A DNA stretch of 64,000 nt from Cristatella mucedo (Eukaryota > Bryozoa > Phylactolaemata > Cristatellidae): positions 986,501 to 1,050,500 of the forward strand of contig WPIO01000007.1 of the NCBI GenBank assembly GCA_009760855.2. The letters run 5' to 3'. The notes below the pieces were generated by a model, which saw only the letters and a program-made list of their open reading frames with translations, had not been told where the DNA came from and ran no database searches. The translations under genes and the position numbers were made by a program. Shown in pieces: positions 46,517 through 58,850 of this stretch; within the stretch, counting starts at the first letter, position 1, and each line of letters opens with the position of its first letter.

Positions 46517-47754
46517 TTCGTCCTCGATGTGCTTATGCGTGCTGACACTGTTCATGCTGCCACTAACCACATTTGCATGCTGACCCAGTGCATGTAACCC
46601 CTAACCATGTTATTCATTTTGTTTGTTTTTTAAGCATGATTTTACTTACTATTCTATTGCGTATCACTTTGTAGCAAATGTAAAGCGCCTAGAAAGAGAT
46701 TAAGTTCTCTGAGGGCGCTTTATCAAGTGCAATATTATTATTATTATTATTATTATTGGTGGATGTGTACAGTCGATTGAAAAAGATTTGAATCTTTGAG
46801 CCCAACAAAGTATTAATGTATCATTACTGCAATAACAATTGTTATATTTTTATTATTACTACACCTTAATTGATGGCTGAATCCAACGCTTGACCCAAAG
46901 GTAGTCAGAAGGCGTCAAAGCAAATAAAAAAGGTGACCTAAAACAATAACGGTGACGATGGATGAGAGCATCAAGCTGCTCAAATTTTAAGACCACAGAG
47001 ATCTCACAGAAATAGGCGGAATAATCAAAAGAGTTAATTAGCAGTTACTTGGCATACTCCCCAATAGCCAATCATATAATAGCCAGTCTCCACGAGTCTA
47101 GGGATGTCGACGGCTGAGACGGCGTTGCTAGCTTCCATGGATTACCAAAATTTGCTGATTCGCGACAAAACATCGTTATAATTTCTAGTGATAACGCAAG
47201 GGTCTTGCTTTGTGTGGTGCCGTAGCATTTCCTCACTCTACCTCGGCTTCACCGATATGACACCCCATTAGCGAGACAGGCAGGCTCCCTAATATCGGCC
47301 CCCAATTTCACAACTCGGTGATTCAACCATGGTCTGCCCCTGTCCTACAAATTATCACAGAATAATTATAATAAGTCTATACCTATGGCCCTAGCAGAGC
47401 CGAATCTCCACTGAGATGCATTACAGCTCACTTCGGGAGAAGAGATTACCAAAAGTCAATGGCAAGGTACCACACTTAGGGAAACCCGTATAATCACCTA
47501 AGTATCATGCTTAGCATGCAAAAGCAAACAAGAAACACCCAAGGCAACTGATTAGTAAGAACCCTGGTTCGTAGCGTACACTGAGTCGTGCAAAGGTAAG
47601 CAATCAAAGCACACAAGAAAAACACTAGTTCACCGGGCAGCTAGATGCCCATGAATAATGAATGTCCCTGCCCTGTTTTACGACTTGCAGAGATTCGTAA
47701 AGCACAAGCACACAAAGACCATTTTAGTTGGGCAGAGCAATGGCTTTGAGAAAC

Positions 47755-48600
47755 ATGGTGGATATTAGCTCATTTTTTGTTTTGATCAAATCAAGAGATG
47801 ACATAATGTCAGTGGGCAGTGAGTTTCACGCTTTGGCAGTATGGTAACTGCTGAAGGCACTGTTTCCAGATTTGAAGTTACTCAGGGCTAGAATTAATCG
47901 ACCGGTGTCTGACGAGCTGGTTGTGCCTGAAAATAAGGATGCAAAACTTGCTCTCTTAGGTAGGCCGTAGCAATTATGAACGGGCATAAAGATGAGCTGC
48001 ATAATCTTAAAATCGACACGCTACTTAGTAGGCAGCCAATACAGATCGCTGAGCACTAATGCAAAGTGGCCGTTGCGACTTCTACCACAGGCAGGCTTAT
48101 CTGCAAAGTGTTCCGCAACAACCAGATTCGCATTGCAGATGCGGGAAGACTGACAAGTAGTGATTTACAAAAGTCTGGTGGGATGACATGAATGCAGATA
48201 CCAGCTTGGCCGGTTTCCTCCGATCTATCTGGACCCAAATTGTGGCAACTTTACTTAGGTTAAAGAAGGCTGACTCTACTGAGGAGTTGATCTGCTCATC
48301 GGGTGAACAGTCAGCTGATAAATGGACAAACAGATGCCGTTCAGAGGCTTCAGGCGATACGCTGGTTTAGCCGATTTGGAATTGTTGGCTGCCCATTTTC
48401 TGAGTAAAACTTGATTTGACCAATTTCAATATTTTTTTCTATTCTATTCAAACGGTATGCAGGCATAATGTCCTAATGTCAGCAATACACGGTGAGAAGG
48501 AGCTGAGAGTGCTTTAATTGCTGGGAGAAATTTAAGGATCAGAGCACAAGTTCAGCTGCATTCCATCTTCATAGAAATAAAAGTTTGACTGTTGTGATGG
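47755..48600 (-). mobile_element. Old LINE-1fam-like minus-strand copy, RT YADD to C-terminus
   Basis: Minus-strand remnants FYEDGMQL (decayed YADDTQL, near 48590) and PPDFCKSLLVSLPASAMR (near 48160), then the region equivalent to AWNSLPT near 47830. Highly diverged. The homology ends just before the possible terminal exon at 48649. Confidence 0.72.
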
Positions 48601-48648
48601 TGGCTGGTTGCTGCGACTCTAGCCATCGTTTTTCTACGCTCTCTACAG

Positions 48649-48800
48649 CCTCACTTGAGCTTTCGCGAGTCGGCAAAGCAGGATTCCTCGATGTCCGCAC
48701 GGCACGCTGCGTGTGCGACGCACCGGAAAATAATGCTCGGCTTTCAGCTAGGGGCCTGTTGGCATTAGTTTCTTTCGTAGGCCTGTTTGTAGCGTGTTAG
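48649..48800 (+). CDS. Possible terminal exon with hydrophobic C-terminus
   Basis: A very good acceptor (TTTTTCTACGCTCTCTACAG) opens a 50-residue frame that starts SLELSRVGKAGFLDVRTARC, contains VCDAPENN and ends SARGLLALVSFVGLFVAC before TAG. The last 15 or so residues are hydrophobic, like a membrane or GPI-attachment tail. It supplies two bases to its first codon, compatible with the candidate exon at 43293-43392. The intron between them would contain the young LINE at 44.2-46.8 kb. Unrecognised family; it could be a chance frame. Confidence 0.3.
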
Positions 48801-48868
48801 ACGAGATCACTGCTCGCGCCAACTGATAGATTAATCGTTATTTCCTCTCCATTATTTCCCCTCTTTCT

Positions 48869-49026
<158 letters not shown>

Positions 49027-49104
49027 CATGTCTTTGTATTTAATACTCATTTAGTGGCTGGGCTGTTCGATTGTCTGAATCAGTTGCCATTAGGTCCTCA
49101 CCAA

Positions 49105-51708
49105 AGACCCACTTCTCACTGTTGCGATATACCGACCTCCTTCTTGCTGAATTAACTCAATTATAGAGGAGACTTTGGCGTTGATTGCTAAAATATTTGC
49201 GTAACAGACTGTTACTGATCGCAGGATACTTCAATATTCACATCGACAAGCCTAGCGATGGCCAGGTCCACTCATTTCTCGACTTTCTGAACAAGTTTGG
49301 CTTGGCCCAGCACGTTAATTATACCACTCACGTCGGTGGCCGCATCATCGACCTCGCTATCACTATGGCTGCCTGCCTCATTGAGCTTATTGTGTGTCCG
49401 CTGTCCCTCTCGGGTCATTATTCTGTCTCATTTACTGTTCCTGATCCATTGTAATGGTAACGTTAAGTTTGTCCAGTGACGTAACTGACGCATTGACCAA
49501 TTTGAAATGTGAATGTGTGGCAGGGTGCAGGGAAGCACAACTAGTATCAAGAATGTCTAATCTCTATTCAACAAGTGGATGTCGTCAACACAGGGAAGTC
49601 TATGCAAAGGCGTCAGGAGCCAGATCTGTATAGCACTAGCTATAGCGTATAACCCACCAGTTCAGATTTCAAAAAACAGTATAGATTTTTTAAATCTGCA
49701 TGTGCGGTGGTTCCTCTCGATCTGCACCGAGACTCGACTGAAAACCTTGATAACCTCACTGATGCAGTGATCATTACACTTAGGTGTGCTCTTGACGAGC
49801 ATGCTCCCTTACACTCTGACCGTGTACAAGTTGTGGAGTTTCGTTTCAATTTGGGGAAAAACTTCGTAGGACGTGCCATGTTAAGTGCAGTCTAGAGCTC
49901 CGTTAAGAGCTAGTCTCCTGAAGACTCTAAACCATCATCTCTGTGGTCTTTATTGGCAGATAAACTTAGCCCAGCCATAACCGAGACTTTTAACGCTTCT
50001 CTGGAAAAAGAGGTTGTACAAAAGTCCTTCAAATTGGTCATCGTCAGACCTATACTTTAAAAGCCAGGATTAGATACAGAAGCCTTGCAAAACTATCTTC
50101 CACTTTAATTTCTTCCCTTCCTTTTTGGTCAAAAAACTTGAAAAAAATGTCGTTAAGCAGCTGTTAGCACACATTGAAAAGATAGAAATCTCTGAAAAAT
50201 TTCAATCAATGTTCAAGCTGCAGCACTCCACTGCAACTGCTCTCATCCGTGTAACAGATGACATTTTATTCAGCAACGATGACGGGAATGTCACTGTACG
50301 GTCCTAGTTCATTTTGTTCTATCAGCTTCCTTCAGCACCATTGATCATGATATCTTACTTGAACTATTGAGAACGACGATCGGTCTGGCTGACGAGGCAC
50401 TGCCGTGGTTTTCATGGTCTTGTCCGATCGCGTTCAATCTATGATGTGTGGAGGTCAGGTCTAATCCACCAGATCAATCACCTGTGGAGTCCCTTGAGGG
50501 TCCGTCCTTAGTCCTATGCTGCTCTCCATTTATACTCAACCTCAGAGAAAAGTGATTAAGGCCCATGGAATAGGATATCACTTTTATGCTGACGGTACTC
50601 AACTGTATTAGTTATTCAAACCTTCGAAATCTGCTGCAGCATCTGAAAAACTGAATGCTTGCATTGCCGGCATTTGATCCTGGATGTGGGCAAACTTCTT
50701 GAAATTAAATGACAATTAAAACTGAACTGCTGATCATAGAAACCCTAAGCGTGTGGCTGGATTAAAAGGCTTTGCTCCTCTAATAGGTTATGCTGTCGTG
50801 CGACCACCACTGCATGCTCAAAACGTAGGTGTTATTTTCGACAACTGTCTAAGTTTTGAAAACTTTATTCAGAAGACTGCTTCTACAGCTAGCCATCCCG
50901 TCCCATCCCTATCTAAGATTGTGACCTGTCTTCCACAGCTGCTTGCAAAAGCTGTATGTAGCATTTAGTTTTGTCTCGGTTAGATTATTGTAATTCTCTA
51001 GGCTGGGCTACTGAAAAAACCACTAGGCCACTGCAACTGGCTAGGAATATGGCTGTACGGCTAGTTTGCAAATCCCAGAGGTTTTACGATGTATCTCCTT
51101 TGCTAAAAGACGTAGGATGGCTGCAGGTTGATCAACTGATACAGAGCAAAGTTCTTACATTGACCCACAAGGCCCACAATGGCTTGGCTCCTTCACACCT
51201 AGCTGAGCTGCTGCACCAGTTTCAGCCTCTTCGCGCCCTCAGGTCCTGTTTGGACAACAAATTAGCTGTCCCATTCCTCCGCTTAAAGACCGTTGGTGAC
51301 TTGGTGACAGAAGCTTTAGCTCTGCAGGTCCCAGACTGTGGATTCGCGTCCACAATTCTTATGCCCCGAGGCATATGTGAAGCGCCTGAATAGAGATTAA
51401 GTTCTCTTGGGGCGCTTTATAAATGAATTACATTTATTTATGCACCCACAACTACTCTCCTGCTGCCGACTATGGCTCATCCTTTCCAGCGGTCCTGACC
51501 TGCTACTTCCATGCTACTCGCTACCTCAACTGCTCTCGTGACTCTGCTATGCTTTTTACTTTCTCTTTGTTGCGTGAGATGAAGTCTGTTCGCTCCCAAA
51601 TGCATACCCAGAGCCACTTAGACTGTGTGTGCGCTATACAAAACTCTCCTGTGTACATCCACATTGTCTTTGTGGCTTTGTGAAGTTACAGACTGAGATA
51701 CATTACGG
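49105..51708 (+). mobile_element. LINE-2fam long decayed copy: endonuclease to 3' end
   Basis: The longest LINE-2fam copy. It contains the endonuclease second half (LLIAGYFNIHIDKPSDGQ, GGRIIDLAIT, SGHYSVSFTVP at 49200-49450), a linker (LRCALDEHAPLHSDRV near 49770), RT pieces (AFSTIDHDI near 50330, [10 protein letters not shown] near 50580) and the C-terminus (LDYCNSLGWATEKTTRPLQL, LAELLHQFQPLRALRSCLD). The 3' UTR ends near 51708. Stops and indels show it is dead. A SINE-B copy is inserted at 51365-51437. Confidence 0.88.
51365..51437 (+). mobile_element. SINE-B, 5'-truncated, nested in LINE-2fam with a short TSD
   Basis: CCCGAGGCATATGTGAAGCG through the hairpin tail to ATTTA, flanked by TTATGC on both sides (51359-51364 and 51438-51443). 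It falls between coding end and 3' UTR of the LINE-2fam copy, where the copy at 57610 is uninterrupted. Confidence 0.88.
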
Positions 51709-52457
51709 CTCACTCCAGTCTCAGCATATACGTTAGGCAGCAGACTTCCCAACAAGACTCAACTCAGGGGCCTGGCGGCCAGCGAGTGTCGGCGAATCAG
51801 CAGCTAGGAGCTCTCCTAATCTGCTCATCCAACCACTCAGCGACGACAGTGTGTGGAATTGCATACAATATTTAGCCTCCAGTTCTAAATCCGATAGCCG
51901 GTCACGGCTTTCACAAGACACTCCACTTAGGCCGACGGTCTCACGTCCGGCCTTACTAACTTGTCACCTCAACCCTCTCCCCTATCCATCCACCATCGTT
52001 CTTCTCATCTTGGGCTGTAGTTCTGAGCGAGCTCCTGACAGCTTTTTTTCATTCGACTCCCACGCGGCAACTCCCCCTCCTATGACCTACCTCACGACTC
52101 TATTTAAAAACGGTTCTCCTGAGTTATTACTAATCGCTCCGCGGCCACTGCCACTTGCTAACGGTCTCATGGACTATGCTCAACCTTGGAAAGGGAGCCT
52201 TCAGTCCACTCTGCGGTTCACTGCATACCTCTGGTCATTGGTCTTGCTTGGCTGAGCCAGACCCCTCAGTCGCACAAACCCCGTGCCATCCCTCAAGCAC
52301 ACGGCCTGAACTGCTATTCTTGCTGTTCACCCGGCCTACCTTCTTCCGTGTGTTTAATACATCCGAGCATTACCGCTACACTGCGCTTGGCTATCACATC
52401 AGCGAGAGGAAGAGGATAAATTATGTGCTGAAATCCAACTAAAACAGATCCCTGGGA

Positions 52458-53110
52458 AACCCCTTACGTCACTGGCTCATTGGATGACTGCTGGCTATTG
52501 ACATCTAATCGCTTAAGTATCCCAATGAGATTAGACATCAACCATTTTAATAATGTGTCAGTAATGCCTAGATGTGATGACAAGCGCTCAGGAAAGATTC
52601 GTGGGTTAGTGGTATCAAAAGCTACCGCGAGATCTAGCTAAACTAGCAGAGACTCAATCTAAGTCAGCACTCTTTCACAAGGTTCTCTATACAATGGTAG
52701 CAGTGCTGAAGCCGTGGACAAACTTTCCCTCTAGCCTGATTGTACATTTTCAGCCACGTTCAAAGCTTGGATGAGACTTTATCTGGTCTGAAACTACTCG
52801 TTCAGGTACTTCGGATAGGAACAGCAGTAGGGAGACTGAGCTGAAAGGGCTTAAGTGATCCTGTTTTAGTGACGACCTCTTAGTAAGTTGCCCGATAATT
52901 GTTTATTTTAAAGATACTGGGACAAACCTCGGGCTAAGGAAGATTCAGCAATGTTATTTTTGCAACGAAGCAGTCAATCTAGGTACCTCAGAAGGAGAAC
53001 CGAAGGCATGATGAGTAGAGGGCTAGTAGTCTTCTTAGAATGGAGATGAACTAGGAGACCGGTGCAAAAGAGACACGCTTGAAAGGTGTTGAGGAAGGTT
53101 TCGGAGCAGA
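52458..53110 (-). mobile_element. Decayed LINE RT fragment, divergent subfamily
   Basis: The minus strand gives DLAVAFDTTNPRIFPERLSS-like sequence at about 52630 and upstream RT segments up to about 53110. It is clearly related to LINE-1fam and LINE-2fam RT, but closer to neither by eye. Confidence 0.65.
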
Positions 53111-55344
53111 TGATGTAAACTCCAACGACGGTGTCACCTTTAAACGGGCTCTTTGATTTTGCAATCTTACTGACACAGATATTGGAAAGCGATCAGCTAG
53201 AACGCCGGCTTTCTTTAAATTAGCCGTAACGCGACGGGGATCTGGGCTCGAAGGGGCCTGCCGTTTAGGCGTGGATTCAAACTCGCCGTTCGGGTGTTAG
53301 TTAGAATCGAGTTGCAAGATTGCATCATGGAGAGAAGGTCAATACGAACGTGAAGTAGAGTGGCAGAGGGATGTGAGTCCACCGTAGACAGCATAAGTGA
53401 ACTGAGACTTGTGTTGTCTGCCACACAAGATGCCGAAACTGAAACATAATCCAGAGAAAATGAAATCCGCATACGAATAGATGTGCAGTAAGTGGAGAGG
53501 ATAGAGGTCGGTAAGATACAATCGCGGAGAAGATTCGGTAATCGTTATGTGGCCTTTTATAAGTGTAGGGCCTTGAACGTGAGCACAGAGATAGAAAGAC
53601 TAACTCAATCCAAGTACGTTGGAACATTGCGGATCAGCAGGGGTATTAAAATGGACACTAAAATCACTCAGTATATACGAAATGGCGGTTCTTAGTCCAA
53701 AGAGCACAGGAAACTATTAGAGTCAGAGATAAACCGGCGATTCCGAATGGAAGTTGTGGCAAATGTCCGAATCCTGATGGCCGGCATGCTACATAGTGAT
53801 AGCTTCAGTGTGCTACCTACGTTCCCGTAGACTCAGCACTTGCTCATTGGCGCCGCTTCGAGAATCCGCCCAAAAACTCGATGAGTTCCAGCACAACAAT
53901 CCATCAAAAATAGCGAGCACACCTTACGGTTGTGTATTCACTACCAGGCTGAAGCTCGGAGTTTACGACTCCCCGCTGAGATAAGCATCGATGATTAATG
54001 TGACTCCTTACGACACCTGCTGCACGTTCCGCAAAGAAAGTGCATACGCCGAAAGGAGCCGGCCAGGTGGAACAGCAGGGGTCATTAAGAGTAGGCAGCG
54101 GCATTTCCATCGGAAGTTTGTGACGTAATCGATTTGATGGCACTGGCAAAATGATCGGGTTGAATGTAGTGGTAGTGCAGTATGCTTTTGTCGAGCATTT
54201 AAATTATTTTTAAATAATTTCGGCTCCTTAGAAGCTGTGATGGCGGTGCCAGAGCTAGAATTTGTAAGTCCACAGAAACACCCGAGAGAGCTAACTGCTG
54301 AGATCACCTACTGTGGCCACTGATGCCGGCCGTTCGCAGCTGCCGTCCTACCCGAAGACTAGGTAGCTCAATATGAAGAATGGGCTACCCTAGAGAAATC
54401 TACGGCGGAGGTAAGGCTATTCGCGTACGAATTCTGTGTTGCAAGCTCATCTGGTGTCGTTTGCCGCTCGGATTTCAGTCAGGATGCTCTCTCAGACGTC
54501 GGAGCGCCCCCCCCCCGAGTGCCTATGAACCTGATGTTTTTAACGCCGTTAGCTTTCAGGGTTATGTGAAAGCGTGCGATCAGTGCATGGTAGCATATTG
54601 AAGTGTAGCTGCGCTTCCTACTGCAGATACCCTAGCGGCCTTTCATGTGGCTGCAGATCGCCGGCCTTCTGCCCAAGCGGTTACTTGCCATATTGTACTC
54701 ACATCGTGTTTAGTTCTTAGCATGATTAGTTGGACCGTGCTCAGATTGCAATGTTGTTGGTGATTCTGAGAGTGAATGAAATTTACTGAATCGGCACCGC
54801 TATTAGCTGCTGTGGGGCATTGTAAGCATTTCGGCTTTCCCCGGGTCATTTTTATAATGCAAGAACTCCGATGCTGACTAAATGGGCTGGGGGTGTGCAG
54901 CTAATTCAGCTGAACATTAGTTGTCATGTAGTGAGCTTTTTAGTGCGCTTTAAAGCTGGTCAGCGTGTACAATAAAATGATCTTGCATGTTGCATACATG
55001 GCAAAGCTCACAAGGGAGTACTGTTAAGTGTTTCTACCTTTCAGCACGCTCTCCTATCTTGTTGGAAATCCTCGAGCCCTGTACTTTACCACATTTTCTT
55101 CCATTAGTGTCTAAATTCCACTAGTTCTTAACTGCTAATCGTAAATAGCAACTAGGCTAGTCATATGATCCAAACAATTCTCGCACGTGTCTCCACGTGT
55201 AAAGTTGCTGCTGTGGCTCATGGTCGAGTAGTGAATACAAACCCAAATTCTTGCTCGGACGGGCAAGGTCAGCTACAACCTGGCTCTATCGTCCCTAGGA
55301 ATGTCGTACACCTCACTGGACCCTACATTTAACCACGGTTCTAT
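53111..55344. other. Unassigned stretch
   Basis: No repeat of the four families and no convincing exon. A C-run at about 54508 and short open frames only. Confidence 0.4.
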
Positions 55345-55425
55345 CTCTTAAAGACTGTTGGTAACATATGCTTTTGATCTACAGGTCTAAGACTGTGGAA
55401 CTCCACAATTCCTTTTCGCCGATGT
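55345..55425 (+). mobile_element. LINE-2fam short fragment
   Basis: About 80 bases matching the coding end (LKTVGN..., CTGTGGAACTCCACAATTCC). Confidence 0.6.
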
Positions 55426-56162
55426 CTTTTCTTTTTTTTTGCTGATTCTGCTACGTAGACTAGGTAGCATGTTTGAGTCGTGCAGAAGGCAATCCTGTTT
55501 CCCACTGCAAGCTTGCTGATAGCTGCTAAGGCCCCCTGCCACTATGTAAGCAAAACTGTTTGATCAGCCGATATTTCTGAGCCATTACTTTACTTGCTTC
55601 AACTGACTTCTGACTTATGCAACGTTTCTAATTTGTAATGGTTACATCACATGGAGGCTTTAGGTGGGCCATTGAAAGCTCTCTAGTGTAATACTTTCTT
55701 GAGCTTTGCGGGTTATAACCGGAGATAGAAAACAGGCATGCCAATGGCTTAATCGACCTGTTTCGCAATATGCCGAGCTTTCTTGACCTGATCAATGATT
55801 TATCATCAAATGCTGTTGCTGTCACATCCTTTAATGAGGGACTGCTGTTTACCAATGTTGAAGTTGTAATGTAGTTCAGTGTGTCTCACCCTGCACCCCT
55901 GCAAAGCCATGTCGAGAAAAAAGTGGTTTGCTCTAAGAAGGATTATCTCGAAGAACCTGGCTTTCTGCACACGATTGCTGGCCAGCAACACACTCGTATG
56001 TACACTTCACACCAAGACAAGAAATGCAAGCGTGAACCACAACAAAACTTGCAAGGCGATCGAGAAACTGAGTTGTAAAGAAGTAGCCATGAAAGATGGC
56101 AGGAGAAGAAATCTAATTTGTGACAGTGACCGAGCGTACACCAGCTTACTAGAAGGCTACTG

Positions 56163-58035
56163 CATAAGAATAATAATACATTTGATTAATCGCCCCTAGA
56201 GAACTTCATGTTTTTCTAGGCGCTTTACAATTACTGCAAAGGAAGCATGATCAAACGGTTAGTGGTAGCATGCTGAATAAACTACAAGAATAACATGGTT
56301 AGAAGTGACATGCACCAGGTCAGCATGCAGGTATAGATAGTGGCAGCGTGCACAGTGTCAGCACGCATAAGCACATGAAGGACGAATCACAAGGATCCAC
56401 CAAATGCTATGATAAATAGTTGTATTTTTAGTTTCTTTTGAAATGTGGTCAAGTCAGGAGATGTCGTGATGCAAGTCAGGAGTGGGTTCTAGGCTTTGAG
56501 AGCATACGAACTAAAGGCACGGTCTCTAAAGGATTTGAGGTTTGTACGAGGTATATATAAACGGATAGTATCTGAAAAGTGGGTGGCTGCATTCGACACC
56601 ATTGATCACGATGTTCTGTTTGAACGATTGAGAACAACGATCGGTATGGCAGACGAAGCATTGGCTTGGATTAAATCGTATTTGTCTGATCGTGTTCAAT
56701 CCGTGTCGTTGGGGGTCAGGTCTCACACACGAGAAGGGTCGCCTGTGGAGTCCCTCAAGGGTCTGTACTTGGTCCCTTGCTGTTCTCCATTTATACACAA
56801 CCTCTGGGAAAAGTTATTAAGGCCCATGGAGTGGGATATCACTTTTATGCTGACGATACTCAGTTGTATTTGTCATTCCAACTGTCGGAATCTGCTGCAG
56901 CAACTGAGAAACTGAGTGATTGCCTTGCCGATATTCGATCCTGGATGTCGGAAAACTTTCTGAAATTAAATGATGATAAAACCGAACTGCTGCTCATAGG
57001 ACAACCTAAGCGTGTCGCTGGATTAAAAGGCTTTGCTGTTCTAATAGGTGATGCTATTGTGCGACCATCACAACGTGCTCGAAATTTAGGTGTCATTTTC
57101 GACAGCTGTCTCAATTCTAAAAGCTTCATTCAGAAGACTGCTTCTACAGCTAGCCATCACGTCCAATCCTTATCCAAGATTAGGAGCAGTCTCCCAGTTG
57201 TTTGTAAAAAATTTAACTAGCTCCTTAGTTCTGTCTCGGCCTGATTATTGTAATTCCCTTTTGGCTGGGCTACCAAAGAAAGCTATTAGGCCACTACAGC
57301 TGACTATGAATATCACTGCAAGGCTAGTCTTCAAGTCCCAGATGTTTATCACGTATCTCCTTTGCTAAAAGAGCTAGGATGGATGCCGGTTGAGCAACAG
57401 ATACAGAGCTAAGTTCTCACACTGACCCATAAGGCCTGCCACGGCTTGGCTCCTTCGTACCTAGCAGAACTGCTGCATCAGTTTCAGCCTGTTCGCACCC
57501 TTAGGTCCTGTGTGGACAATAAATTAGCTGTCCCATTCCTCCGCTTCCAAACCGTTAGCAGCAGAACTTTAGCTCTGCAGGTCCTAGACTGTGGAACTTG
57601 CTTCCACAGTTCTTATGCAATGACAACTACTCTCCTTCTGCTGACTATGGCTCATCCTTTTCAGCAGTCCTGAGCTGCTACTTCCATGCTGCTCACTACC
57701 TCAACTGCTCTCGTGACTCTGCTATGCTTCCCACTTTCTCTTTGTTACATGAGATGAAGTCTATTGGCTACCAAATGCATACCGAAAGCTGCTTAGGCTG
57801 TGAGTGGGCTATACAAACCTCTCCTGTGTTACACCCACCTGGTCTTTATGACTTAGTGCAGTTGCAGATGGAAATACATTACATTACATTACGATGCTTA
57901 GCCTGTGGTGTAGGGGAGTAGATCTGATAGGTAGGCCGGAGCCAAAGAATAAAGGGATCTAAAAGTGAATGACAAAACCTTAAAGTAGATGCGTTGCTTG
58001 ACTGGGAGCAAGTGCAGGTCGGCGAGAAGTGGTGT
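56163..58035 (-). mobile_element. LINE-1fam minus-strand 3' part, split by LINE-2fam
   Basis: Tail and inverted hairpin at 56163-56230, 3' UTR, and coding end to about 56586. Homology resumes at 57893 (ACGATGCTTAGCCTG) and runs to about 58035. The 1.3 kb in between is a + strand LINE-2fam. Confidence 0.9.
56587..57893 (+). mobile_element. LINE-2fam copy (RT to tail) nested in LINE-1fam
   Basis: The best LINE-2fam copy. It holds [91 protein letters not shown] and LAELLHQFQPVRTLRSCVD. The 3' UTR ends in ACATTACATTACATT. It is 5'-truncated in the RT domain, with frame breaks near 56745, 57210, 57350 and 57410. It defines the 3' UTR used to recognise the short copies. Confidence 0.92.
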
Positions 58036-58712
58036 GCCAGCATATGTCCAGTTACACCACTGGCTATCATTGGTTCGAACTATGAACGTGGAAATAGTAG
58101 CTTCTAAAATATCTCCTGGCTATATTCTCTTGTAACATGATCTTCCGTGTGTGGGTTCAAGAGAGTGTAGGAGCAGATAGTGCCAGCTTGAGACCCTGAA
58201 GCAGCCGGTATCCCTTGTGCTTGCTAAAATCCACAAGCAGAGGTGTGATTGCCGACTTGTAGGCCGATTCGGTTTAATAGCAGGTTAGTAATTCATTTTC
58301 TGTTTCCAATCGGGCATATTTTTTAGCTCTAGGATAGGGGTTGCTATCCTTTGTGGGTTTATTACAACGACCTCAAATTTGGTGGCCAATTATCGTTCTG
58401 TGTCATTAGTAAGTCTTCAAGTCACTTATTTCAGCTGCATTAAATTATGCTCACAACAGAGGCAAGTTGCCCTCTGTGTTTTCCCTGCATTGTGTGGTCA
58501 TATCGATGAACCCAGTGGAAAGCAGCATGGTATGTGCATGTTACCTGACCTGTCAAAGGCAAGCATGTCTGGGCACTCAACTTAGCAGACCTCTGGGGCA
58601 ATCGTTAGTAGACCAAGAAAATGTTCAGTGTTTGGTTTTGCAAGCAAGTAGAAAGAAAGCAACCAAGTATAGTAAATACTGGCATGCAATGGCTGTCCCT
58701 TCATCCACAACT

Positions 58713-58757
58713 ATATGCATGACTATATGCATGACTATATACTATATGCATGACTGC
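58713..58757 (+). repeat. Short tandem repeat of ACTATATGCATG
   Basis: Three or four imperfect copies of a 12-15 base unit. Confidence 0.85.
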
Positions 58758-58850
58758 ACTGATCCCATTTACTTTGTCTCAGATCCTATTTTATTGCTAA
58801 CAAGCCACCCGGTAATAAGAATGAGGTACTCGAGAAGGACTTGAGAATCG

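Larger units (their letters stand above)
44200..46760 (+). mobile_element. LINE-1fam best copy (CR1/L2-like non-LTR retrotransposon), 5'-truncated
   Basis: This is the best-preserved retroelement of the window. It starts inside the C-terminus of the APE endonuclease domain (LPLSDHMQISF near 44270). It then covers the linker, the whole reverse transcriptase ([24 protein letters not shown] at 45378, PQGSVLGP at 45556, [10 protein letters not shown] at 45648) and the conserved C-terminal region. A 3' UTR, a hairpin (AAGCGCC/GGCGCTT, about 46681-46721) and (ATT)n to 46760 follow. The endonuclease N-terminus is missing and the frame is broken near 45785, so this copy cannot act on its own. A copy at 32204-32925 is nearly identical, so the family moved recently. 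Confidence 0.92.

Noticed and set aside
3590-46760. Short inverted repeats around GCGCC...GGCGC as transcription terminators
   Set aside because: They are LINE and SINE 3' hairpins, recurring with ATT tails, in a eukaryotic context.
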